A stretch of DNA of 64,000 nt from Aquimarina sp040786285 (GTDB lineage Bacteria > Bacteroidota > Bacteroidia > Flavobacteriales > Flavobacteriaceae). Of the stretch, positions 34,795-43,346 are shown piece by piece. Location of the stretch: assembly GCF_040786285.1 (NCBI RefSeq), contig NZ_JBFMKQ010000003.1, positions 62,001-126,000 of the forward strand, in the 5' to 3' direction. How positions within the stretch are numbered: the first letter of the stretch is position 1; each line of letters starts with the position of its first letter. The notes beneath the pieces are model-generated. The model was not told where the DNA came from, ran no database searches, and saw only the letters and a list, made by a program, of their open reading frames with translations. Made by a program: the position numbers and the translations under genes.

Positions 34795-35220
34795 ATGAAA
34801 AATATGAAAACAGTTATCTGCATAATAAGCTTGCTTTTTTCCATTTGCATGGGAAATGCTCAAAAAACATCGAACCCTAAGGTTTCTATTAGTTATTCTA
34901 ATGATGAACCTGGAGATAAGAATTATAAGGTAAACATTTCAATAACAAACAATGATGATTTGTATACTTTGAACGCTAGTTTTCCAACATCAAAAACAGA
35001 AAAATTAAAGAAGTATCTAAAAGAACAATTACAAACCAAAATGACAAAAAATGGTTCCGGATATACTTGGGTCTATACTGTTAAAGGTAGCGTGGGACAT
35101 ACCGTAAAATTGAAAAATGGAAAACTTGATGTATATATAGATAAGAAACGTATATCTGCCGATCTTGTAGAAGATTTTATAGACATCTTTAGTGATCTAA
35201 AAGACATTGTAAAAGAGTAA
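34795..35220 (+). CDS. small exported protein, twin 2
   Basis: A 141-residue protein with signal peptide ending GNAQ. The mature domain parallels its neighbour: VSISYSNDEPGDKNY strand, a lysine-rich helix KTEKLKKYLKEQLQ, SGYTWVYTVKG strand, HTVKLKNGKLDVYI strand pair and a C-terminal helix LVEDFIDIFSDLKDI. The helix is basic where the twin is mixed, hinting at complementary surfaces. A second ATG three codons in could also be used. A strong terminator follows, so it ends the cluster. Confidence 0.78.
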   Translation: MKNMKTVICIISLLFSICMGNAQKTSNPKVSISYSNDEPGDKNYKVNISITNNDDLYTLNASFPTSKTEKLKKYLKEQLQTKMTKNGSGYTWVYTVKGSVGHTVKLKNGKLDVYIDKKRISADLVEDFIDIFSDLKDIVKE

Positions 35221-35238
35221 TTTGTAGCCTATTATTGG

Positions 35239-35285
35239 TAAAAAAGCATTGAGTTATGTGTAATCCGTAATTTGATGCTTTTTTA
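35239..35285 (+). terminator. terminator of the signalling cluster
   Basis: A ten-base-pair stem AAAAAAGCAT/ATGCTTTTTT (35240-35249 with 35275-35284) closes a 25-base loop, with the T run inside the right arm. Confidence 0.7.
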
Positions 35286-35372
35286 CGTTTTAAAAAAAAT
35301 GTAAGACGACATAAATTGAAATATTTTATGAAATATACGTTATGAAGTAACTAACCATAACAAACTCGTAAA

Positions 35373-38255
35373 ATGAAAAAATTCATAGCACTCTTATGCT
35401 TAATTTTTTCTTTGCAAACCTTTGCGCAAAGATCTCAGAAACCATGGACTAATAATCCCAATTACAAAGAGAATTTTCAAAAAATCAATCAAGATCAAAT
35501 CAATTTAAAGTATCTTAAGAAACATTTTCAAAAAGATAATCAGAACGATAGACAACCTTTGAAAGAGACAAAAAAAACATCCAGATCTGTAGGAGGTGTT
35601 TCATTTGTAAATGGAATTAATCTTGCCTGGATAGAATACGGAAGAGATGTTGGAGTAGATCCCTTCTTTTCTAGTAATCAATACCATCCCGATCTTAATA
35701 AGTTTGGAGAGGTAATGGATTTTGTTAAAAATCAAGGGGGTAATGTAGTGCGATGGTGGTATCATACCAATGGTTCTACCAACCCGATTTTTGACAATAA
35801 TCAAAAAGTAAAACGTAATCCTAACTTTTTTCATGAAGATGTTAAAGCTATTTTAGATTTGGCGCAGAGTAAAGGGCTTAAAGTGCAAATCTGCTTATGG
35901 TCTTTTGATATGCTTAAGGATCAATGGGGAGTAGATGCTTCTGCCAATAAAAAACTACTTACTCAGGATGAGTATATGAATGCTTATATTAATAATGCTT
36001 TATTGCCTCTTGTAAATTCTGTTGGTAATCATCCCGCTCTATTTGCATGGGAAATTTTTAATGAACCAGAAGGAATGACCAACGAGTATGCAGGTCATTG
36101 GCCAGGATTTAAAGAAAGGATTACCATGGCTAATATCCAGCGTTTCGTAAATAAAACTGCGGGAGCGATTAGAAAAGCACAACCTGCTGTAAAAATAACT
36201 AACGGAGCTTTAGGGTTTCTTACTAGTGTTGAAGACAGTTCAAACGGATTTTGGAATGCCTACTCTGATGCAAACCTTCAGTTTCAAGGGAATGATCAGG
36301 ATGGATATTTAGATTTTTATAACATCCATTATTATAACTGGGCACGTTCTAAAGGATCACCTTTTCATAATACTTATGATGTTAATAAGATTGATAAGCA
36401 AGCAATCATCGGGGAGTATTATCCAGATGATTTATTTTTTGGTCAGCAAGGTGGTGATAACGATCATAATTTAGCAACTATTCGTGCCACAGACTTAGGA
36501 ACTACCCTTGTCAATAGAAAATGGGCAGGTTCATTGGTTTGGTCCTGGACAGATAGAAGTTCTTCTAATGAGAGAAATAGAATGGGAACTATTATCAAAA
36601 ATATAAGTGATAATGCTGGAGAAGAAATTATTGATGAAGTTGCTTTTAACAATGCTTCTAATACAATAGAGCCTTTAAATTCATATACATTTACTATTGA
36701 TTATACTGCTGCCGTTGATCGTGAAATTGTTGTTGAGTTTTGGGCACCAGATAGATGGTTGGGAGAAAATGTAGAACGTGTGAGTAAAGGATCGGGAGCA
36801 AAATCTATAACAGTTAACCTTTCGAATCCCCCAGAAGTTGGTGCGGGATACTTTTATAAGGCGTATATACGTCCAGTAGGAACTACCTGGCAAGAAGCAA
36901 TTCATAGAGTAGAATTCACCGGAGTTACAGTGTCTAACGCCATAAATGATGAAGTTGCATTTAGAAATCCATCTGCAGATATCGAACCGCAGAACGCATA
37001 TATTTTTGATATAGATTATTCGGCTACAATTGATCGTGAAATTGTGGTAGAATTTTGGGCTCCGGATAGATGGTTGGGCGAAAATGTAGAACGTGTTTCT
37101 ACAGGTACAGGAACAAAATCGGTGACTGTAAATCTTTCTAGTTTACCAGAACCAGGTTCTGGTTATTTTTATAAGGCATACATCCGCCCGGTAGGAACAA
37201 CATGGCAAGAAGCGATTTTTAGAACAGAATTTACAGGTGTTACTGTAGCGAATTCGATATATGATGAGATTGCATTTAATAATCCACCTTCAATTATAGA
37301 ACCGCAAAATTCCTATATTTTTGCTATTGATTATTCGGCTTCAATCGATCGCGAGATCGTGGTTGAATTTTGGGCTCCCGATAGATGGTTAGGCGAAAAT
37401 GTAGAACGCGTTTCTGCAGGTACGGGAACAAAATCGGTGACTGTAAATCTTTCTGGTTTACCAGAACCCGGTTCAGGTTACTTTTATAAAGCACATATTC
37501 GCCCAGTAGGTACTACATGGCAAGATGCTATTCAAAGAGTAGAATTCACTGGGGTTACAGTAGAACTATCACAATTAATTGCAGACGGGACCTACCATAT
37601 AAATTCTACGCAGTCTAATCAAAGAATCGCATCCAGATGGTGGGAGAATTACAATGCTAAAATGTATAGCCCGGGAAATAATAATAATGAACGGTGGGTT
37701 TTTAAGCATTTGGGAGATAACATATATACCATTAGAGATAAAGCATATAACAGGTACTTAGAAGTTCGTAATGCAGAGTGTACTAATAGTGGAAATGTGA
37801 TGTCTTGGCGAAGTGCGAATGATAATCATCAAAAATGGAAAGTAATCTCTAATGAGAGTGGAGTATTTGCACTTATGCCAATGCATTGCCCACAAAAAGC
37901 ATTAGATAGAGCAGGAGGTAATTTTAATGCTAACGTACATTTATGGGATTTTAACCCTTCAAATAATAATCAAAAATGGAAAATTGTACCTTCTGCCAGA
38001 AATAAAGATAACAGTGTAGATTATAATAATGAAGATACAGCAGTAATACTGTATCCTAATCCAGCAGAAGAATTGGTAAGCCTTACAGGAATAGAACGGG
38101 GGGATGAAATTATAATTTATGATCTTATGGGAAAAGTTGTAAAAAAATCAATTGCTCAACACAAGAAGGAGACAATTTCGATTAGAGATTTAGAAATCGG
38201 ATATTATAGTGTAGCTGTTGTCGGAAAAACACAACATACATTATTAAAAAAATAA
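35373..38255 (+). CDS. secreted modular GH5-like glycoside hydrolase with T9SS sorting tail
   Basis: Signal peptide (ending TFAQ) is followed by a (beta/alpha)8 catalytic domain at about 70-415 resembling GH5 mannanase/cellulase enzymes: the general acid/base glutamate is in WEIFNEPEG and the nucleophile in AIIGEYYPDD. Residues 421-735 are three modules of exactly 105 residues with REIVVEFWAPDRWLGENVER, probably carbohydrate-binding beta-sandwiches. About 738-880 is a ricin-type beta-trefoil (repeated NQKWK/HQKWK motifs), and 890-960 is a type A T9SS sorting domain (ILYPNPAEELVSLTG). It likely degrades a plant- or algal-type polysaccharide outside the cell; substrate uncertain. Confidence 0.88.
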   Translation: MKKFIALLCLIFSLQTFAQRSQKPWTNNPNYKENFQKINQDQINLKYLKKHFQKDNQNDRQPLKETKKTSRSVGGVSFVNGINLAWIEYGRDVGVDPFFSSNQYHPDLNKFGEVMDFVKNQGGNVVRWWYHTNGSTNPIFDNNQKVKRNPNFFHEDVKAILDLAQSKGLKVQICLWSFDMLKDQWGVDASANKKLLTQDEYMNAYINNALLPLVNSVGNHPALFAWEIFNEPEGMTNEYAGHWPGFKERITMANIQRFVNKTAGAIRKAQPAVKITNGALGFLTSVEDSSNGFWNAYSDANLQFQGNDQDGYLDFYNIHYYNWARSKGSPFHNTYDVNKIDKQAIIGEYYPDDLFFGQQGGDNDHNLATIRATDLGTTLVNRKWAGSLVWSWTDRSSSNERNRMGTIIKNISDNAGEEIIDEVAFNNASNTIEPLNSYTFTIDYTAAVDREIVVEFWAPDRWLGENVERVSKGSGAKSITVNLSNPPEVGAGYFYKAYIRPVGTTWQEAIHRVEFTGVTVSNAINDEVAFRNPSADIEPQNAYIFDIDYSATIDREIVVEFWAPDRWLGENVERVSTGTGTKSVTVNLSSLPEPGSGYFYKAYIRPVGTTWQEAIFRTEFTGVTVANSIYDEIAFNNPPSIIEPQNSYIFAIDYSASIDREIVVEFWAPDRWLGENVERVSAGTGTKSVTVNLSGLPEPGSGYFYKAHIRPVGTTWQDAIQRVEFTGVTVELSQLIADGTYHINSTQSNQRIASRWWENYNAKMYSPGNNNNERWVFKHLGDNIYTIRDKAYNRYLEVRNAECTNSGNVMSWRSANDNHQKWKVISNESGVFALMPMHCPQKALDRAGGNFNANVHLWDFNPSNNNQKWKIVPSARNKDNSVDYNNEDTAVILYPNPAEELVSLTGIERGDEIIIYDLMGKVVKKSIAQHKKETISIRDLEIGYYSVAVVGKTQHTLLKK
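36633..37577 (+). repeat. three tandem 315-bp module repeats
   Basis: Units begin at 36633, 36948 and 37263, exactly 315 bases apart, each encoding one 105-residue module of the hydrolase. Units 2 and 3 are more alike than unit 1 (for example the shared tract for GTGTKSVTVNLS), suggesting a recent second duplication or homogenisation. Confidence 0.85.
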
Positions 38256-38266
38256 TACTATAATAG

Positions 38267-38302
38267 ATGAGTCTTATCGATGATGATAAGGCTCATTTTT
38301 TA
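38267..38302 (+). terminator. terminator after glycoside hydrolase gene
   Basis: A 12-base-pair stem with one G-U pair (38267-38278 with 38285-38296) is followed by a T run. It overlaps the 3' end of the convergent rlmH gene. Confidence 0.8.
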
Positions 38303-38747
38303 ATATAGTAAACCCTCTATAGAGTTGTTCTATAAAAAACAAGCGAATCATTTGATGAGAAAATGTCATTTTGGATAAAGATAGCTTGCCGTTTGCTCGA
38401 TGATACACTTCTGGACTAAAACCATAAGGACCACCTATTACAAAAATTAATTTTTTGATGCCACTATTCATATGCTTTTGTAAAAGACTTGAAAAACCTA
38501 CAGAATCATATTGTTTTCCATTTTCATCCAATAGTATCAAAACATCAGAATTTTCAAGTTTATCTAATATCAACTTTCCTTCCTTTTCCTTCTGTAGCGA
38601 TTCACTTAGATTTTTAGCATTTTTTAGGTCGGGAATAACTTCAAAATTGAATTTGACATAAAAACCTAATCTCTTGATATAGTTATTGATGAGGTCTTCT
38701 AATTGTTTGTTGTCCGTTTTTCCTATGGCAAGTAGTTTGATATTCAT
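38274..38747 (-). CDS. rlmH: 23S rRNA (pseudouridine1915-N3)-methyltransferase
   Basis: RlmH is a SPOUT-family enzyme methylating pseudouridine 1915 in helix 69 of 23S rRNA. The 157-residue length is typical and the C-terminal SAM-knot is clear: FVIGGPYGFSPEVYHRA and KLSLSKMTFSHQMIRLFF followed by EQLYRGFTILKNEPYHH. The gene is convergent with the hydrolase gene and its stop lies inside that gene's terminator. Confidence 0.96.
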   Translation of the reverse strand: MNIKLLAIGKTDNKQLEDLINNYIKRLGFYVKFNFEVIPDLKNAKNLSESLQKEKEGKLILDKLENSDVLILLDENGKQYDSVGFSSLLQKHMNSGIKKLIFVIGGPYGFSPEVYHRANGKLSLSKMTFSHQMIRLFFIEQLYRGFTILKNEPYHHR

Positions 38748-38842
38748 TTTTTTAGTTTCATACGTAATGAGGCTAAAATTCAGCTTCTTTTTTTGTTGAG
38801 TGGATACCCTTAATGATAAAGTAATGAAGCGGCTTTACATCT

Positions 38843-38850
38843 TATTTTTG
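38843..38850 (+). promoter_or_regulatory. -7 element before nadC
   Basis: TATTTTTG matches TAnnTTTG, giving a leader of about 53 nt to the nadC ATG. The -33 region shows no TTTG. Confidence 0.4.
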
Positions 38851-38907
38851 TTTCAGCCTTCATACTTCCGACTTCTTTTTTTACATTAGCAAAAATAACC
38901 ATTCAAT

Positions 38908-39765
38908 ATGATTAGTGAAGCCCAATTTAATAAAGAAATTGATTTAATCATTGCTAATGCTATTCGCGAAGACATAGGAGACGGTGATCATAGTTCATTG
39001 GCTTGTATTCCAAAATCAGCAACAGGAAAGGCTAAGCTTTTAGTTAAGGATGAAGGAATTCTTGCTGGAGTGGATTTTGCAAAACAAGTATTTAGCTATG
39101 TAGATCCGAATATGAAAATTGAGGTCAAGATAGAGGATGGAACGCCAGTAAAATATGGAGATATAGCTTTCTATGTTTCAGGGAGCTCGCAATCAATCCT
39201 TAAGGCTGAACGATTGGTTCTTAATGCCATGCAACGTATGAGTGCAATAGCAACAAAAACAAATCATTTTGTTAAACTTTTAGAAGGTACAAATACCAAA
39301 ATACTCGACACTCGTAAAACAACCCCCGGAATAAGAGCATTAGAAAAATGGGCGGTAAAAATAGGCGGAGGAGAAAATCATAGGTTTGCTCTATATGATA
39401 TGATTATGCTAAAAGATAACCATATTGATTTTGCCGGTGGAATTACTAATGCAATAGAGAAAACCAAAAAATATCTTGTAGAGCATAATCTTGATCTTAA
39501 AATCATTGTAGAAGCACGTGATCTTAATGAAATTAAAGAAATACTTAAAACACCTGGTGTATATCGCATTTTGATAGATAATTTTAATTATGATGATACT
39601 AAAAAAGCCGTAGCACTTATAGGCGCTACTTGTCTTACCGAATCCAGTGGAGGGATTAATGAGAAAACAGTACGAAAATATGCAGAATGTGGGGTTGATT
39701 ATATTAGTAGTGGTGCCTTAACACATTCGGTATATAATCTGGATTTGAGCTTGAAAGCTATATAA
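38908..39765 (+). CDS. nadC: nicotinate-nucleotide pyrophosphorylase (carboxylating)
   Basis: The enzyme turns quinolinate and PRPP into nicotinate mononucleotide in de novo NAD synthesis. The 285-residue chain has the family landmarks: EDIGDGDHSS near the N-terminus, LDTRKTTPGIRALEKWAVK with PRPP/quinolinate-binding residues, GGGENHRFALYDMIMLKDNH, and SGGINEKTVRKYAECGVDYI. NadA and NadB are not in the window. It is followed three bases later by a YihY-like gene. Confidence 0.97.
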   Translation: MISEAQFNKEIDLIIANAIREDIGDGDHSSLACIPKSATGKAKLLVKDEGILAGVDFAKQVFSYVDPNMKIEVKIEDGTPVKYGDIAFYVSGSSQSILKAERLVLNAMQRMSAIATKTNHFVKLLEGTNTKILDTRKTTPGIRALEKWAVKIGGGENHRFALYDMIMLKDNHIDFAGGITNAIEKTKKYLVEHNLDLKIIVEARDLNEIKEILKTPGVYRILIDNFNYDDTKKAVALIGATCLTESSGGINEKTVRKYAECGVDYISSGALTHSVYNLDLSLKAI

Positions 39766-39768
39766 TAT

Positions 39769-40686
39769 ATGTCTAAAACGGTAGAAGATAAACTGAATAA
39801 GATTCCTGTAATCAATTTTTTAGTTAAACTGGGGAAAAAACTTATTCTCCCTGGTTTCGAAGGGTTGTCTGTATATGATTTAATAGAAATCTATACTATC
39901 GGAATTGTAAAAGGTACTTTTTCTGCTAGAGCTAGTGCGATATCATGGAGCTTTTTTCTATCCTTGTTTCCATTTTTATTATTTCTTTTAAACCTCATTC
40001 CCTACGTGCCTATCGATAATTTCGAAAATAATTTTTTCGAATTTATTAATGGAGCTTTGCCTAAACAATCTTCAGATTTTTTTTCAGGAATTTTTGACGA
40101 TATTGCTTCTAATCCCAGAGGAGGATTATTGTCTACTGTATTTGTACTCTCGATTTTATTTATGACCAATGGGATTAATGCAGTCTTTTCTGGTTTTGAA
40201 TATTCGTATCATGTTAGTCTAAACCGAAATTTTTTACGACAATACATAGTTGCACTAGGGGTGTCGATTATTGTGGCATCGTTATTGTTAATTACCGTAA
40301 TAGGAACTTTATATTTTTCATATTTAGTCGATGATTTAAACACAATGGGAGTAGTAGATGATACAGTTTTTTGGTTAACTATTGGTAAATATTCATTATT
40401 TGTTTTTATGATATTTGTAATCGTTGCTACATTATTCTATTTTGGCACCTCAGAAGGAAGACAGAATACATTTTTTTCCCCTGGGGCTTTTATGACCACT
40501 TTGTTAATCATAGTAACAACCTATCTATTTGGGATTTATATCGATAATTTCTCGAATTATAATCAGTTGTATGGGTCGATAGGAGCAATGCTGATATTAA
40601 TGTTGTATATATGGCTTAATGCTAACCTATTATTATTAGGGTTCGAGCTTAATGCATCATTGAACCAATTGAGGAAAAAATTTTGA
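39769..40686 (+). CDS. YihY/BrkB family inner-membrane protein
   Basis: A 305-residue protein with six or so membrane helices and the YihY (former ribonuclease BN-like) signature FSARASAISWSFFLSLFPFLLFL. Members are widespread and of uncertain function; the old RNase BN label is not supported. The gene follows nadC by three bases and is likely co-transcribed with it. Confidence 0.92.
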   Translation: MSKTVEDKLNKIPVINFLVKLGKKLILPGFEGLSVYDLIEIYTIGIVKGTFSARASAISWSFFLSLFPFLLFLLNLIPYVPIDNFENNFFEFINGALPKQSSDFFSGIFDDIASNPRGGLLSTVFVLSILFMTNGINAVFSGFEYSYHVSLNRNFLRQYIVALGVSIIVASLLLITVIGTLYFSYLVDDLNTMGVVDDTVFWLTIGKYSLFVFMIFVIVATLFYFGTSEGRQNTFFSPGAFMTTLLIIVTTYLFGIYIDNFSNYNQLYGSIGAMLILMLYIWLNANLLLLGFELNASLNQLRKKF

Positions 40687-40729
40687 CACATAATTATACT
40701 AATACTAACACTTAAATAATTTTTTAAAA

Positions 40730-41290
40730 ATGAAACAATTTAGCATATTATTTTTTATCTTAATGTCCATTAATTCTTTTCAAGCACAAACTAAAGTTGG
40801 TGATGCAACATTGCCTAATAAAGTAGTATTTAGTGGTGATGATTTAATGATTAATGGAGCCGGTATTCGAGAGAAATTCTTTTTTGATATTTATGCCGGA
40901 GGATTATATCTAAAGAAAAAAAGTAGTGACGCAAAAGCAATAGCAGAAGCAGATGAAACTATGGCTATTAAACTACATATTTTATCTGGTATGATGTCTA
41001 GAAGTAAAATGGCAGGAGCCTTAAGAGATGGCTTTAAAAAAGCTACAAACGGAAACCTAGCTCCTTTAAATGATAGAATAGAAAAATTTATCGGCTTTAT
41101 TAAAGACGAAATAGAGGTGAACCAGATTTATGATATTGTATATGAAAAAGGAAAAGGAAGTGTGATCTATAAAGATGGTAAAGAAAAAGGATATGTTAAA
41201 GGGTTAGATTTCAAAAAAGCACTCTTTGGAATTTGGTTAGGAAATAAACCTGCGGATAAAAATCTTAAAAAGGAAATGTTAGGATCTTAA
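40730..41290 (+). CDS. chalcone isomerase-like exported protein, paralog 1
   Basis: The 186-residue protein has a signal peptide (ending SFQAQ) and a single CHI-like fold domain (Chalcone_3 type). Its pattern is KVGDATLPNKVVFSG, LMINGAGIREKFFFDIYAGGLYL, DETMAIKLHIL and a final KKALFGIWLGNKPAD. The flavonoid isomerase residues of plant enzymes are not expected; bacterial relatives are thought to bind fatty acids or other small lipophilic ligands, which I treat as inference. It is the first of three paralogs here. Confidence 0.85.
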   Translation: MKQFSILFFILMSINSFQAQTKVGDATLPNKVVFSGDDLMINGAGIREKFFFDIYAGGLYLKKKSSDAKAIAEADETMAIKLHILSGMMSRSKMAGALRDGFKKATNGNLAPLNDRIEKFIGFIKDEIEVNQIYDIVYEKGKGSVIYKDGKEKGYVKGLDFKKALFGIWLGNKPADKNLKKEMLGS

Positions 41291-41456
41291 TAAAACCTAT
41301 AAAATTTATTTTATAGGATAAAAGGCATGATTTTAACGATAAAAAGCACAAATTCGTCATTTTTTATATGTTTTTGCTATGCAGGCATAGTAAAATATAG
41401 TATATTTACGCAACTTTAAAACTTAGTTATTAATTACCCCGCATAAATTATATTAT

Positions 41457-42023
41457 ATGTTCAAAAAAGTTACTTTAGTACTAGTGGCATTAATTTCACT
41501 TTCTGCCGCTACTGCACAAATTAGAGTTGGTAAAGCTATTTTACCTTATGAGGAAAATTTTGCTGAAACCGATCTAAAACTTAATGGTGCCGGTATGAGA
41601 GAAATGTTATGGATTGATTTGTACGCTGGAGGTCTGTATTTGCAAAATAAAAGCAATGATCCAAAGGTGATATTAGATGCAAATGAAACTATGGCTATTA
41701 AATTAAATATTGTTTCAGGCTTTGTTACACAAAAGAAAATGATCAAAGCGGTAAGAGATGGTTTTACCAAAGCTACGTTTGGTAATACAAAAGCACTTGA
41801 TGAGAGAATAAATAAATTTATTAGATTCTTTTCAGAGCCTATAGTAAAGAATGACATTTTTGATATTGTATATATTAAGGACAAAGGTGTGAAGGCCTTT
41901 AAAAATGGAAAAGAGCTAGGGATAATAGAAGGGCGTGATTTTAAATACGCGTTGTTTAAAATATGGCTTGGCGAAGAACCTGCTAGTGAAGGAATCAAAA
42001 AAGGAATGCTTGGCATACAATAA
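41457..42023 (+). CDS. chalcone isomerase-like exported protein, paralog 2
   Basis: A 188-residue protein with signal peptide ending ATAQ. It shares the family blocks with the other two copies: RVGKAILPYEENF, LKLNGAGMREMLWIDLYAGGLYL, NETMAIKLNIVSG and GRDFKYALFKIWLGEEPA. It is closer to paralog 3 than to paralog 1 in the C-terminal half (KNGKELG and EGRDFKYALFKIWLG are shared). Separate upstream sequence of about 165 bases, including a CTATGC/GCATAG inverted repeat at 41377-41390, suggests its own promoter. Confidence 0.85.
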   Translation: MFKKVTLVLVALISLSAATAQIRVGKAILPYEENFAETDLKLNGAGMREMLWIDLYAGGLYLQNKSNDPKVILDANETMAIKLNIVSGFVTQKKMIKAVRDGFTKATFGNTKALDERINKFIRFFSEPIVKNDIFDIVYIKDKGVKAFKNGKELGIIEGRDFKYALFKIWLGEEPASEGIKKGMLGIQ

Positions 42024-42049
42024 CATGTCCTATAACTAACAAATATTAC

Positions 42050-42086
42050 AAAAGGCTATCTTAACTAAAGAGGTAGCTTTTTGTTT
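42050..42086 (+). terminator. terminator after paralog 2
   Basis: Imperfect stem AAAAGGCTATCTT / AAGAGGTAGCTTTTT with a bulge, followed by T-rich sequence. Confidence 0.55.
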
Positions 42087-42138
42087 TAATTTTATATATT
42101 AAACCTCTTAAATAAAAATTATTATAATACTAAATGCT

Positions 42139-42567
42139 ATGAATTTTTTTAAAGTACTCCTTGTTTCATTATTCTTGCTATCGATAACAGCTAATGCTCA
42201 GGATCAAATAGTAGGTAAGTGGAAAACAATAGATGATAATACCGGAAAAGAAAGATCTATTGTAGAAATCTATAAAAAAGGAGATAAACTCTATGGTAAG
42301 ATCGCACGTATTTTGGATGAATCAGAACGAGGAAACCTATGTGAAGAATGTAAAGGTAGTGATCATAATAAACCAATCGAGGGAATGGTAATACTTAAAG
42401 GTTTAGAAAAAGATGGCGATGAATATGAGGATGGTACTATTTTAGACCCCGAAAACGGAAAAATATATCGTTGCAAAATTTGGATCGATGAGGATAACCC
42501 TAAAGTCTTAAATGTTAGAGGTTACATCGCTTTTTTGTATAGAACTCAACAATGGTTAAAAGTTTAA
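42139..42567 (+). CDS. DUF2147 exported protein
   Basis: The 142-residue product has a signal peptide (ending TANAQ) and the DUF2147 pattern: GKWKTIDDNTGKERSIVEI, LYGKIARILDE, a CxxC pair in NLCEECKGS, and GTILDPENGKIYRCKIW. The fold is thought to be lipocalin-like or calycin-like, so a small hydrophobic ligand is conceivable. It is embedded between chalcone-isomerase-like paralogs, which may handle similar ligands. Confidence 0.9.
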   Translation: MNFFKVLLVSLFLLSITANAQDQIVGKWKTIDDNTGKERSIVEIYKKGDKLYGKIARILDESERGNLCEECKGSDHNKPIEGMVILKGLEKDGDEYEDGTILDPENGKIYRCKIWIDEDNPKVLNVRGYIAFLYRTQQWLKV

Positions 42568-42637
42568 CATTTTTTTAGTGTTAGTTTTTTAAGTTTTCTG
42601 GTACTAAACCAGGGTAATCTTAAAAAAAAACTAAACC

Positions 42638-43204
42638 ATGAAAAAAATAATTACCCTGATTGTTATATTGTTTGCCTCTAATTTAACCATAGCACAAGTA
42701 AGAATTGGAGATGTAGTAGTACCCGAGAAAGTTAATTTCGATGGAGAAGAATTAAACTTTAATGGAGGTGCTATGAGAAAAGTTTTGTCTTTTAAAACCT
42801 ACTCTGGTACGTTATACACTAAAGCTAAGTATGCCGACGATAAAAAAGTATTAGACTCAGATGAGACTATGGCTATTCGTTTAAACATTGCATCTAAGAA
42901 GGTTACCAATGATAGAATGATTAAAGTTTTTAGAAAAGGATTTGACGATGCTATGTTTGGAAATACGCAAAGTTTAGATGCTCGAATAGAAGATTTTCTT
43001 AAACTTTTTAATTCTCCTATGCAAATCAATGACTTTTATGATTTGGTTTATCTCAAAGGAAAAGGTATAAAAACCTATAAAAATGGAAAAGAACTTGGTT
43101 TTATTGAAGGACGTGATTTTAAATACGCACTGTTTAAAATATGGTTAGGAAACGAACCTGCATGTGAAATTATTAAAGGAGGGATGTTAGGGCTAGGAAA
43201 GTAA
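42638..43204 (+). CDS. chalcone isomerase-like exported protein, paralog 3
   Basis: A 188-residue protein with signal peptide ending IAQ and CHI-like blocks RIGDVVVPEKVNFDG, LNFNGGAMRKVLSFKTYSGTLY, DETMAIRLNIASK and EGRDFKYALFKIWLGNEPA. The G-A-G-M-R motif of the other copies has become G-G-A-M-R here, and the IYAGG block is TYSGT, so the ligand pocket may differ. A strong terminator follows. Confidence 0.85.
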   Translation: MKKIITLIVILFASNLTIAQVRIGDVVVPEKVNFDGEELNFNGGAMRKVLSFKTYSGTLYTKAKYADDKKVLDSDETMAIRLNIASKKVTNDRMIKVFRKGFDDAMFGNTQSLDARIEDFLKLFNSPMQINDFYDLVYLKGKGIKTYKNGKELGFIEGRDFKYALFKIWLGNEPACEIIKGGMLGLGK

Positions 43205-43231
43205 TATCCTTAAACATAAAATATGAATACG

Positions 43232-43263
43232 GTCCGACATAAAATCTATGTCGGACTTTTTTA
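43232..43263 (+). terminator. terminator after paralog 3
   Basis: A perfect ten-base-pair stem (GTCCGACATA / TATGTCGGAC, loop AAATC) followed by a T run. Confidence 0.92.
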
Positions 43264-43299
43264 TTGTCAACATACACTATTTTCTATCAGTTAAACTTG

Positions 43300-43307
43300 T
43301 ATTTTTG
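43300..43307 (+). promoter_or_regulatory. -7 element before priA
   Basis: TATTTTTG matches TAnnTTTG, 40 bases upstream of the ATG at 43347. Confidence 0.45.
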
Positions 43308-43346
43308 TTTCATAAACTTAACTATTCTACTATTCAGTAATTGGTA

